NCBI GenBank assembly: GCA_902588585.1
Contig: CACIPQ010000004.1
Coordinates: 31,987 to 95,986 of the forward strand
Length of the DNA stretch: 64,000 nt
Reading direction: 5' to 3'
Source: an uncultured Pelagibacteraceae bacterium
GTDB lineage: Bacteria; Pseudomonadota; Alphaproteobacteria; Pelagibacterales; Pelagibacteraceae
The stretch's first letter is position 1. The number at the start of each line of letters is the position of its first letter. Positions 10,589-17,985 of this stretch are shown in pieces. The notes below the pieces were generated by a model that saw only the letters and a program-made list of their open reading frames with translations, did not search any database and was not told the DNA's origin. The translations under genes and the position numbers were made by a program.

Positions 10589-11781
10589 TTTTCTTTAATT
10601 GCTATTTTTTTGTTATACCAATTCATGAAGATCGAGATTGCTATGCTTAGTGATAAATACGTAAGCATTGTTATTGAGACTATTTCTATAGCCCTACCCG
10701 TTTGCATCATTGCTGTACCAGCAAAAACTAATACAAGATCGGGATAAGCAATTGCGGCAGCCAATGAAGAATTTTTAGTTAAATTAAGATATTGGTTTGT
10801 TGTTGGAGGAATTATGATCCTTAATGCTTGGGGCATAATAACCAATTTTAACACCTGGCCTGGTGTTAGACCTATAGATGCTGCAGCTTCTTTTTGACCT
10901 TTGCCAACACCCATTATTCCAGCTCTAACACATTCTGCTATAAAAGTTGCTGTGTACAATGATAATGCCAGTGCTAAAGCCATTAATTCTGGGATAATAT
11001 TAATACCGCCTTTAAAATTAAAGATTGTCTCTGACTGCTGTACAAGTAAAGGAGTCTCTAATTCGACGCTCACTCCACCTAAAAGGCTTGCTACAAGAGG
11101 CAAAATTACTAATAAAGCTATTGAAATAAAAAATACAGGTATTCTTTGTCCTGTCGCTTCTTGTTTTCTTTTTCCATAAATATAAATAAAAACTATCGAT
11201 ACAATAGCTGCAACGAAAGAATAAAACACAACAGGAAAATTGGTCCAAACAAATTTTGGAATAAAAAAACCTTTAATAGTTAAAAAAGATACATCAAAAA
11301 AAGTGATTGCCTCATTAGGTAAAGGTAAAGCTCTTAAAGCAGCAAAATACCAAAAAAATATTTGCAAAAGCAAAGGTATATTTCTGAAAATTTCCACATA
11401 GATTTCAGCCAACTTTGCTATTAAATAATTTGAAGATAATCTAGAAATTCCAACAATAACACCTAATACAGTAGCAAAAAATATACCTACAGCTGAGACT
11501 AAAAGAGTGTTTAAAAGACCAACTAAATAAGCTTTAGCGTAAGAATGAGAGCCATCGTAATCAATTAATGAAAACTGTATATCAAATGAAGATTCTTGAC
11601 TTAAAAAACCAAATCCAAAATCAATTCCTCTGGTATCCATATTGGTTTGAGCATTGAATGTAAAAAATCCAATTATAAAAATTATCGCAAAAAGTGTAAC
11701 AGCTTGAGGTAGAAAATTGCTAAGTTTTGGGTTATTATCCAAAAAATTACCAAGACCTAAATTAAAATTTTTAATTTTCAT
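10585..11781 (-). CDS. aapQ: general L-amino acid ABC transporter, permease
   Basis: Second permease of the heterodimer, 398 residues, matching AapQ/BztB. It shows EIFRNIPLLLQIFFWYFAALRALP, ECVRAGIMGVGKGQKEAAASIGLTPGQ and PQALRIIIPPTTNQYLNLTKNSSLAAAIAYPDL, all family hallmarks. It follows aapJ after 69 bases that contain a strong hairpin with a U-run, so its expression probably depends on read-through from aapJ. Confidence 0.95.
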   Translation of the reverse strand: MKIKNFNLGLGNFLDNNPKLSNFLPQAVTLFAIIFIIGFFTFNAQTNMDTRGIDFGFGFLSQESSFDIQFSLIDYDGSHSYAKAYLVGLLNTLLVSAVGIFFATVLGVIVGISRLSSNYLIAKLAEIYVEIFRNIPLLLQIFFWYFAALRALPLPNEAITFFDVSFLTIKGFFIPKFVWTNFPVVFYSFVAAIVSIVFIYIYGKRKQEATGQRIPVFFISIALLVILPLVASLLGGVSVELETPLLVQQSETIFNFKGGINIIPELMALALALSLYTATFIAECVRAGIMGVGKGQKEAAASIGLTPGQVLKLVIMPQALRIIIPPTTNQYLNLTKNSSLAAAIAYPDLVLVFAGTAMMQTGRAIEIVSITMLTYLSLSIAISIFMNWYNKKIAIKEK

Positions 11782-11793
11782 TTGTATTCACAA

Positions 11794-11825
11794 TAAAAAA
11801 AAGGGCCAGAAAAATCTAGCCCTTT
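11794..11825 (-). terminator. attenuating intrinsic terminator between aapJ and aapQ
   Basis: On the minus strand an 11-bp stem (AAAGGGCTAGA / TCTGGCCCTTT, one G-U pair, arms 11815-11825 and 11800-11810) with a TTTT loop is followed by a run of Ts (A-run 11794-11799 on the plus strand). It sits just after the aapJ stop and before aapQ. Such elements usually allow partial read-through, so the binding protein is made in excess over the membrane parts. Confidence 0.88.
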
Positions 11826-11850
11826 CTTTTTAAATAAAAGTTATCCGCAA

Positions 11851-12891
11851 TTATCTAGCTGGCGGAACGTAAAGAATACCACCTTTTGTCCAAAGTTGAT
11901 TTGGACCTCTGTCAGGTAATATACCAGTGTCAGCTATATTACGTTTATAGCTTTCACCATAGTTACCGACTTGTTTGATGATTCTTAAGCTCCAGTCATT
12001 GTCTAGACCAAACGCTGCACCAAGTTCACCTTCAGCTCCAACCAATCTTTTGATTGCTGGATTTTCTGAAGATTTCATGCTGTCAGCATTAGCTGAAGTA
12101 ATTCCATACTCCTCTGCTTCGATCATAACGTTTAATGACCATCTAACAATATCTTCCCAAACTGAATCCCCTTGTCTTACAACAGGACCTAGTGGTTCTT
12201 TTGATATTGTTTCAGGTAATACTATGTGATCGTCTGGTTTGCTCAACTTAGTTCTTTGAGCAGCTAAACCAGATTTGTCAGTTGTGTATGTATCACATCT
12301 TCCTGCATCATATGCAGCAACAACTTCATCTGCTTTTTCAAAAGCAACAGGCTCATATTTAATTCCTTTAGAATTAAAAAAGTCTCTCATGTTAAGCTCT
12401 GTTGTTGTACCAATGTTAGTACAAGCAGAGATACCGCTTTTAAATTGACTTGTAGATGTTATGCCAGAACCTTTTCTGACCATAAAACCTTGACCATCAT
12501 AAAAGTTTACACCAACAAAAGTTAAACCAATGTCAGCATCTCGTGATAGTGTCCAAGTAGTATTTCTTGATAAGACATCAATCTCACCAGAAGTTAATGC
12601 AGTAAATCTTTCTTTAGCACTTAAAGGATAGAATTTAACTTTTCCTGAATCTCCAAGTGTAGCAGCCGCAACTGCTCTACATACATCAACGTCAACACCA
12701 GACCAATTTCCTGACGCATCAGCATTAGAAAATCCTGGTAGACCTTGTGAAACTCCACATCTTACGTAACCCATCTTCTGAGTTTTTTTAAGAGTTTTTG
12801 ATTTTTTTGCAGCCATTGCACCAGTTTCGAAACTTACTAGTAATGCAATTGAAGTCAGCAAATAAACCAAAGTTTTTAATGTTTTTAGCAT
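11851..12891 (-). CDS. aapJ: general L-amino acid-binding periplasmic protein
   Basis: Solute-binding protein of the Aap system, 346 residues, with an N-terminal signal peptide (MLKTLKTLVYLLTSIALLVSF...GAMA). The mature protein begins with GYVRCGVSQGLPGFS and contains GVDVDVCRAVAAATLGD, LTSGEIDVLSRNTTWTLSRD, GRCDTYTTDKSGLAAQR and the terminal DRGPNQLWTKGGILYVPPAR, all typical of AapJ/BztA. It is the first gene of the operon. The upstream 194 bases to tRNA-Arg hold the promoter and a candidate operator palindrome at 12964-12984. Confidence 0.96.
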   Translation of the reverse strand: MLKTLKTLVYLLTSIALLVSFETGAMAAKKSKTLKKTQKMGYVRCGVSQGLPGFSNADASGNWSGVDVDVCRAVAAATLGDSGKVKFYPLSAKERFTALTSGEIDVLSRNTTWTLSRDADIGLTFVGVNFYDGQGFMVRKGSGITSTSQFKSGISACTNIGTTTELNMRDFFNSKGIKYEPVAFEKADEVVAAYDAGRCDTYTTDKSGLAAQRTKLSKPDDHIVLPETISKEPLGPVVRQGDSVWEDIVRWSLNVMIEAEEYGITSANADSMKSSENPAIKRLVGAEGELGAAFGLDNDWSLRIIKQVGNYGESYKRNIADTGILPDRGPNQLWTKGGILYVPPAR

Positions 12892-12963
12892 TATTTATCC
12901 CCTTCTTTTTATTGTTAACAATAAATTACAAGTTATGTAATTTCGAAGTAGTATCTTTTATTA

Positions 12964-12984
12964 AACATCTATGATCAAGATGTT
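12964..12984. promoter_or_regulatory. palindrome upstream of aapJ (candidate operator)
   Basis: AACATCT (12964-12970) and AGATGTT (12978-12984) are perfect inverted arms separated by 7 bases that include TGATCA, itself palindromic. It lies about 75 bases before the aapJ start, in the only non-coding stretch of this region (12892-13085). It could be an operator or a small 5' hairpin; no known regulator motif was recognised. Confidence 0.4.
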
Positions 12985-13085
12985 ATGATGTAGAAGCACC
13001 AAGTTTGAACAGGCAATATAACACTTAATATAGTGAGGTTTTTTAAATTAATACAATATTATGATTTGTTCAATTTTTAGGTTAT

Positions 13086-13162
13086 TGGCGCGCCCTGGAG
13101 GATTCGAACCTCCGACCCTCGGTTTAGAAAACCGATGCTCTATCCAGCTGAGCTAAGGGCGC
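13086..13162 (-). tRNA. tRNA-Arg (anticodon TCT)
   Basis: Minus-strand cloverleaf: acceptor GCGCCCT pairs with AGGGCGC, discriminator G, encoded CCA (TGG at 13086-13088 on the plus strand). The anticodon TCT corresponds to AGA at 13126-13128 on the plus strand, on a GC-rich stem CGGTT/AACCG. The T arm GGAGG-TTCGAAT-CCTCC is canonical. It lies 35 bases downstream of fbpC in the same direction, with a weak AT palindrome between them. Confidence 0.97.
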
Positions 13163-13197
13163 AACTAAAAAACTTTTTTAGCACTTTTTTAATAGAA

Positions 13198-14256
13198 TTA
13201 AAAGCAAACTAAATGATCAACATAAATTGGTGTTTTAATTCCAAACTTATCCTTGATCTTATGTTGATGTTCGTGATGAGAATGAACAAATACTGGTATA
13301 GTTTGATTTCCTTTTGTTTTAAGTGTGTAAATAAAATTTGTTCCTCTAAATTTTCTATCTACTACCTCCAATATCAAATTGCTTTTATCATCATGCTCTA
13401 AATCTTCAGGTTGTATTAAAAGTTTAACGGATGACCCAATAGATTGCTTTTTAACGAATTTACCTTTTATTGTACCCAATTCATGATTTTTTAAAGTGTC
13501 ATTTCCTGTAACTTGAGCATCAATCAAGATTCCTCTATTTAGAAACTTAACAACATCAATGGAATTGGGATAATGATAAATATTATAAGGTATATCAAAT
13601 TGTTTTAATGACTGATCTAGTATAATTCCGCATTTGTCAGCCAAATAAAAAGCTTCGTATGAATCGTGTGTAACTACAATAGTTGTAATATTTAATTCTT
13701 TTAAAAGATCTTTTATTCTTTTTTGTAATTCATCTTTTAAACTTTGGTCAATATTAGAAAATGGTTCATCCAATAAAAGGAGATCGGGTTTAGACATTAA
13801 TGATCTAGCTAAAGAAACTCTTTGTGCTTCACCAGCACTTATTTCATGTGGGTATTTTTCTTTTAAATCCTCCAAGTGCAAAATCTTTATTAGATCATTG
13901 TCTGAATAACGAAATTTTGAATTTTTATTTCTTTTAGAACCAATGTTTATATTGTCAAGCACATTGTAATGAGGAAATAATGAATTGTCCTGAAAACATA
14001 ATGCTATATTTCTTTTTTCAGGTTCTAAATTATAATCTTCTGAAGAAATAGTTTTTCCTTTTAGTTTTATTTTTCCAGTTTGTAAATTTTGAAGACCGGC
14101 TATAGTTCTTAGCATTGTTGTTTTACCAATTCCAGATGGTCCTAAAAGACAAACAATTTCACCTTCTTTTTTTATTGTTAATGAAACATTATTAACTTTG
14201 TTTTTTGTACTAGCAGCAAAAGTTGCATTATCAATTTCAAGAAAATTTGAGCTCAT
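13198..14256 (-). CDS. fbpC: iron(III) ABC transporter, ATP-binding protein (FbpC-like)
   Basis: ATPase of 352 residues with Walker A GPSGIGKTT, Walker B LLLLDEPFSNID, H-loop VVTHDSYEAF, and a C-terminal regulatory domain of about 110 residues as in FbpC/CysA-type proteins. The signature motif is unusual: ISAGEAQRVSLAR in place of LSGGQQQR. The C-terminus carries a His-rich stretch, HSHHEHQH, which might bind metal; this is speculative. It is the last gene of fbpA-fbpB-fbpC, 21 bases after fbpB. Confidence 0.88.
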   Translation of the reverse strand: MSSNFLEIDNATFAASTKNKVNNVSLTIKKEGEIVCLLGPSGIGKTTMLRTIAGLQNLQTGKIKLKGKTISSEDYNLEPEKRNIALCFQDNSLFPHYNVLDNINIGSKRNKNSKFRYSDNDLIKILHLEDLKEKYPHEISAGEAQRVSLARSLMSKPDLLLLDEPFSNIDQSLKDELQKRIKDLLKELNITTIVVTHDSYEAFYLADKCGIILDQSLKQFDIPYNIYHYPNSIDVVKFLNRGILIDAQVTGNDTLKNHELGTIKGKFVKKQSIGSSVKLLIQPEDLEHDDKSNLILEVVDRKFRGTNFIYTLKTKGNQTIPVFVHSHHEHQHKIKDKFGIKTPIYVDHLVCF

Positions 14257-14277
14257 AAGCTTTATTCTAATATAGCT

Positions 14278-15894
14278 TTATTTGTCTGAAAGTATATATC
14301 TAGAGGCAAATAATATAAATAGGCTTGCCCACATTATTAAACATAACGAAGGAAATGCAGCTGCTTCTAATAGATCTTGAGCAGCATATGAATATGCTTT
14401 TGTTGCAAAGGTTTCAAAATTAAAAGGACGAAGTATCAATGTAATAGGAAGTTCTTTAATAATTTCTATTGCAATCAAAACACCAACAAGAAAAACACTA
14501 CTTTTTAGATATGGCACATGTATCCTTGTAAATGTTTTAAACTTCGAGTACCCAAGTAGATAAGCGCTGTCATCAATTGATTGATTTATTTTTAAGTAGC
14601 CAGATCTAATTCCGTTAAATGACAATGAAAAAAATCTAACAAAGTAAGCAAGAACAAGTCCGATCACTGATCCAATAAATAAAGGCTTGAAGCTAGCAAA
14701 ACCAAATGCTGAAGTAAAAGTATCGCTAAGCCAAGATATAAAGGTGATAAAAGCAACAGCTAATATAACTCCCGGTATTGCATATCCTGATATAGAAAAA
14801 GCAGATAAATAGTTTAACAATTTACTTTTAGATACCCTGTTCCCATAATTTGATAAAAAAGAAAATACGATGAGACAAACACTTGATAAAAAAACAAGTA
14901 AAAGCGTGTTAAAATTAAGTGACCACAAATCAATATCTTGGAAATACTTTGGAAACTTTATTGTCCAATAACTCATTTGAAATACAGGAAACAGAAAACT
15001 ACAAAAAAACAGCATAGAACAAAAAGTAAAAGCTAACGCAGATTTTTTTCCTTTTAATTCAATTTTAGGAATACTTTTAAATCCTCTGGATGGTTGGTGA
15101 TATTTAGCACTTTTTCTTGAATAATTTTCAATTATAAACAAAATTAAAATAAAAAATAATAGCATGAATGAAAGCTGATTTGCCGTAGAAAGATCATCAA
15201 AGGAAATCCAGGAATTATATATTGCCGTTGTTAATGTAGAAATGCTAAAAAAAGATACTGTTCCAAAATCTGACACTGCTTCCATGGCTACTAAAGACAA
15301 CCCTGCAACAATTGCTGGCCTTGCAGATGGTAAAATAATTTTAAAAAAACTACGTTTTGTAGAAAAGCCTAAATTTTTTCCAACTTCTATTAAATTATGT
15401 GATTGATATAAAAAAGATGCTCTTGTTAATACATAAACATAACCAAAAAGTGAAAATGATATTGAAAATATTGACCCAATAAGTCCATCAAATTTAGGTA
15501 TGTATTGATTATATTCTGAGTCTCCAAATAAAAAAGTTAATATTGAAAATGCAGTACCATAATTTTCAAAAAAGGCTGTTAACGAATAAGCGTATATATA
15601 ACCTGGTACAGCAAAAGATAAAATTAAAGCCCATTTAAAAAAATTTACTCCAGTAAAATTATAGAAAGATACAAAATATGCTGATGTAACACCAAAAATG
15701 AAAGTTAAAAATAAAACACCTACTAAAATAAAAAATGAATTACTGATGTATTCTAGAAGAAATGTATTTTTTAATAACGTTAAATATTCGCTTCTTGTGT
15801 CAAAAAAACTAAAAAAAATTGTGATAATAGGTATAGCTACCAACAAAGGTACTATCAATGAACTAAAATACCAAAAATTTATTCTACTGTTCAA
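14278..15894 (-). CDS. fbpB: iron(III) ABC transporter, fused permease (FbpB-like)
   Basis: Permease of 538 residues made of two fused halves of about six spans each, as in FbpB/SfuB. Each half has an EAA-type loop: EVGKNLGFSTKRSFFKIILPSARPA and DDSAYLLGYSKFKTFTRIHVPYLK. The start chosen is TTG at 15894, because the strong AGAGGAGG ribosome-binding sequence lies just before it and no upstream ATG is in frame. Two mutually exclusive hairpins in the fbpA-fbpB gap could control access to that site. Confidence 0.88.
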   Translation of the reverse strand: MNSRINFWYFSSLIVPLLVAIPIITIFFSFFDTRSEYLTLLKNTFLLEYISNSFFILVGVLFLTFIFGVTSAYFVSFYNFTGVNFFKWALILSFAVPGYIYAYSLTAFFENYGTAFSILTFLFGDSEYNQYIPKFDGLIGSIFSISFSLFGYVYVLTRASFLYQSHNLIEVGKNLGFSTKRSFFKIILPSARPAIVAGLSLVAMEAVSDFGTVSFFSISTLTTAIYNSWISFDDLSTANQLSFMLLFFILILFIIENYSRKSAKYHQPSRGFKSIPKIELKGKKSALAFTFCSMLFFCSFLFPVFQMSYWTIKFPKYFQDIDLWSLNFNTLLLVFLSSVCLIVFSFLSNYGNRVSKSKLLNYLSAFSISGYAIPGVILAVAFITFISWLSDTFTSAFGFASFKPLFIGSVIGLVLAYFVRFFSLSFNGIRSGYLKINQSIDDSAYLLGYSKFKTFTRIHVPYLKSSVFLVGVLIAIEIIKELPITLILRPFNFETFATKAYSYAAQDLLEAAAFPSLCLIMWASLFILFASRYILSDK

Positions 15895-15898
15895 CTCT

Positions 15899-15940
15899 CC
15901 TCCTCTAATTTAGTCCCCAGAGGAGGCCGGGGACTAAATT
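15899..15940 (-). promoter_or_regulatory. competing hairpins over the fbpB ribosome binding site
   Basis: Minus-strand RNA can form a perfect 12-bp stem (arms 15929-15940 and 15907-15918, AATTTAGTCCCC/GGGGACTAAATT) with a 10-base loop. The loop contains CCTCCTCT (15919-15926), an exact complement of the fbpB Shine-Dalgarno AGAGGAGG (15899-15906). Pairing those eight bases gives a second hairpin with the 12-base right arm as its loop, which would hide the site. No U-run follows, so it is not a normal terminator; the first hairpin could also protect the fbpA mRNA 3' end. Confidence 0.65.
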
Positions 15941-15951
15941 GTTCTTGTATG

Positions 15952-16968
15952 TTAATTCCAACCAGCTTCGGTCATTATTTTCAATGCCTTAGCTTGAAGT
16001 TTACCATACGAAGAAACTTTTGTTTTAAGATCTTGTTTGAAACCTAAACCAAACTGAGAAATTAATTTATTTGGTTCAACTCCATCAATCATAGAGTATT
16101 CAAACGTATTGTTAACAATGTGCTTTTGCGCTTCTGGAGTTAATAAAAACTCAAGAAGTTTAATAGCATTAGCTTTGTTTGGAGCATGTTTTAAAATTCC
16201 TCCACCGCTAATATTCATGTGCGTTCCTCTTCCATCCTGATTAGGAAAGAAAGGTTTCACTTTTTTTGCCGCCGCTTGTTGTTCTGGACCTTTTTTTCCA
16301 GATAACATTAAAGCAATGTAATATGTATTAGCAACAGCCCAATCTGCTTCACCTGCTGCAACTGCTAAAATTTGTGCTCTATCATTTCCTTTTGCTTTTC
16401 TTGCAAAGTTAGATACCAAACCTTTTGCCCATGTTTCAGTATTTTTTGCTCCATTATTTTTGATTAAAGAAGCAACTAATGACTGATTATAAACATTGTT
16501 AGACTGTCTAATAACAACTCTGCCTTTGTATTTAGGATCGGCTAAATCTTCATAAGTCATGTTCCATGAAGGATTTACAGTTTTTGGATTGTAATAAATT
16601 ACACGAGCTCTTTTAGCTATACCTGTCCAATATGCACTTCTAAAATTAGCTGGGACAACTTTTTTAATTCCAGCAGAACTTGCTCCTTTTTGAAACATTC
16701 CTTGTGATTGAAAAGCGCCAAGTCTTCCTGCATCAGCAGTAATATAAAGATCACCTTTGCAATCTTTCCCTTCTTCCTTAATTCTTTTTTGTAAGGCTTT
16801 GTCTTTTCCAGATACAATATTTACTTTAATTCCCGTTTTTGCTGTGAATTTTTTGTAAAGCTGAACATCTGAATCGTAATGTCTTGCGCTAAAAATATTT
16901 ACTTCCTGCGCCATTACAGAGGTAGAAATAAATAATAAGCCCAAAATGCTTAGTACTAGTTTTTTCAT
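15952..16968 (-). CDS. fbpA: iron(III)-binding periplasmic protein (FbpA-like)
   Basis: Solute-binding protein of 338 residues with signal peptide KKLVLSILGLLFISTSVMAQ. The mature part begins VNIFSARHYDSD, and ANTYYIALM supplies the tandem tyrosines that coordinate ferric iron in FbpA proteins. I start it at the ATG at 16968, which has a GGAAA site just upstream and a signal peptide right after it; the longer frame back to 17052 would run through the Fur-like box. First gene of the iron operon. Confidence 0.93.
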   Translation of the reverse strand: MKKLVLSILGLLFISTSVMAQEVNIFSARHYDSDVQLYKKFTAKTGIKVNIVSGKDKALQKRIKEEGKDCKGDLYITADAGRLGAFQSQGMFQKGASSAGIKKVVPANFRSAYWTGIAKRARVIYYNPKTVNPSWNMTYEDLADPKYKGRVVIRQSNNVYNQSLVASLIKNNGAKNTETWAKGLVSNFARKAKGNDRAQILAVAAGEADWAVANTYYIALMLSGKKGPEQQAAAKKVKPFFPNQDGRGTHMNISGGGILKHAPNKANAIKLLEFLLTPEAQKHIVNNTFEYSMIDGVEPNKLISQFGLGFKQDLKTKVSSYGKLQAKALKIMTEAGWN

Positions 16969-17001
16969 ATATTTTCCTTTCTTAAAATTTAATGCACTTA
17001 T

Positions 17002-17020
17002 ATTGATAATGATTATCAAT
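17002..17020. promoter_or_regulatory. Fur-like operator upstream of fbpA
   Basis: ATTGATAAT-G-ATTATCAAT is a perfect 9-1-9 palindrome and a near-exact match to the classical Fur box (GATAATGATAATCATTATC). It lies 34 bases before the fbpA ATG, where it would block a promoter when iron is replete. A weaker partial match, with TTGAGAAGCATT on the minus strand, lies near 17035-17046. Confidence 0.85.
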
Positions 17021-17064
17021 TTCAAGTTATTAGTAATGCTTCTCAATTGCAATAATGACGCAGG

Positions 17065-17985
17065 TTATGATTTTAATAAGAAAACAGCGAAGTATTTCTG
17101 GTTGTCTAGCCAATATTTTTTAACTTTCCATCCGGCTAAACGAGATAGCTGGCTGAACGATCTAGTTGTAAACTTGTTTGAAATCTCAACTTGTATATTT
17201 TCGTTTTTTTTTAAAAAAAACTTCTTCTTACCTAAAAAAAATGACTGATTGATTTTACTAACTAAAAAACCCTGAATACACTTTAAACGATCATTAAATA
17301 TTCCTTTATAGTAAAAATTTTTAATATTTAAACCTGATTTAAAATTTCTGTTAATTATATTAATTAAATTTAAACTAAACTTTGAAGTATAGCCATTTTT
17401 ATCATTATAAGCATTTTCAAGGATTTGTTTATTTTTAATTAAATCAACACCAACAAATAAATAGTTTTTTTTTCCAATACTTTTTCTTATATTTTTTAAA
17501 AAGTTAATTTCTTTTTTATTATGAAAATTTCCAATTGAAGAGCCTAAAAAAAAGTAAATTTTTTTAGTTATTTTAAAATTCGGTATTTTAAATGGTTTTG
17601 AATAATCAATTTTAATAGGTTTAACTTTAAGATTTGGATATTTTTTTTTTAAATTTGCCACAGATTTTTTTACAAAATCAACAGAAATATCTAGCGGAAT
17701 ATAATATTTAACTTTTTTATTGAGTAAAATTTTAATTTTATCTGCAGCACCACTACCTATTTCTACGAATGATAAATCTCCACTAAATAAAAAAGGTATT
17801 CTTTTAGAAAGTTTTTTTAATATTTCTTTTTCTTTTCTTGTTGGGTAATACTCTTTCTGTTGAGTAATTTTTTCAAAATATTTACTTCCTAATAAATCAT
17901 AGTGGAATTTAGAAGGAATTGTCTTATTTTTTTTTGACAAACCTTCTTTTAATTCTTTTAAAAAGTTTTTTTTATCTTTTTTCAT
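17065..17985 (-). CDS. egtD: L-histidine N-alpha-methyltransferase (EgtD-like)
   Basis: SAM-dependent methyltransferase of 306 residues in the EgtD family, which trimethylates histidine to hercynine, the first step to ergothioneine. Visible are the N-terminal KFHYDLLGSKYFEKI and YYPTR (residues 46-50), the SAM-binding VEIGSGAADK (74-83), FLGSSIGNF, and near the C-terminus VEISNKF, where the Glu and Ser match the EgtD residues that hold the histidine imidazole. No EgtB-type sulfoxide synthase is nearby. Its start overlaps the MFS gene stop by 4 bases (ATGA), so it is the last gene of that cluster. Confidence 0.8.
   Translation of the reverse strand: MKKDKKNFLKELKEGLSKKNKTIPSKFHYDLLGSKYFEKITQQKEYYPTRKEKEILKKLSKRIPFLFSGDLSFVEIGSGAADKIKILLNKKVKYYIPLDISVDFVKKSVANLKKKYPNLKVKPIKIDYSKPFKIPNFKITKKIYFFLGSSIGNFHNKKEINFLKNIRKSIGKKNYLFVGVDLIKNKQILENAYNDKNGYTSKFSLNLINIINRNFKSGLNIKNFYYKGIFNDRLKCIQGFLVSKINQSFFLGKKKFFLKKNENIQVEISNKFTTRSFSQLSRLAGWKVKKYWLDNQKYFAVFLLKS

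Noticed and set aside
13165..13181. CTAAAAAA-C-TTTTTTAG palindrome as terminator of fbpC
   Set aside because: Perfect but made almost only of A-T pairs with a tiny loop; weak as a hairpin and common by chance here.
15899..15940. H-type pseudoknot using both stems before fbpB
   Set aside because: With zero linker after a 12-bp stem the second stem cannot bridge it; competing hairpins are more realistic.
17030..17048. Second Fur box upstream of fbpA
   Set aside because: Only one half-site is convincing (GAGAAGCATT); symmetry is poor, so it is mentioned only as a weak match.
16969..17052. Longer N-terminus for fbpA (28 extra residues)
   Set aside because: It would run through the Fur-like box and put a non-secretory stretch in front of a good signal peptide; the ATG at 16968 has its own GGAAA site.
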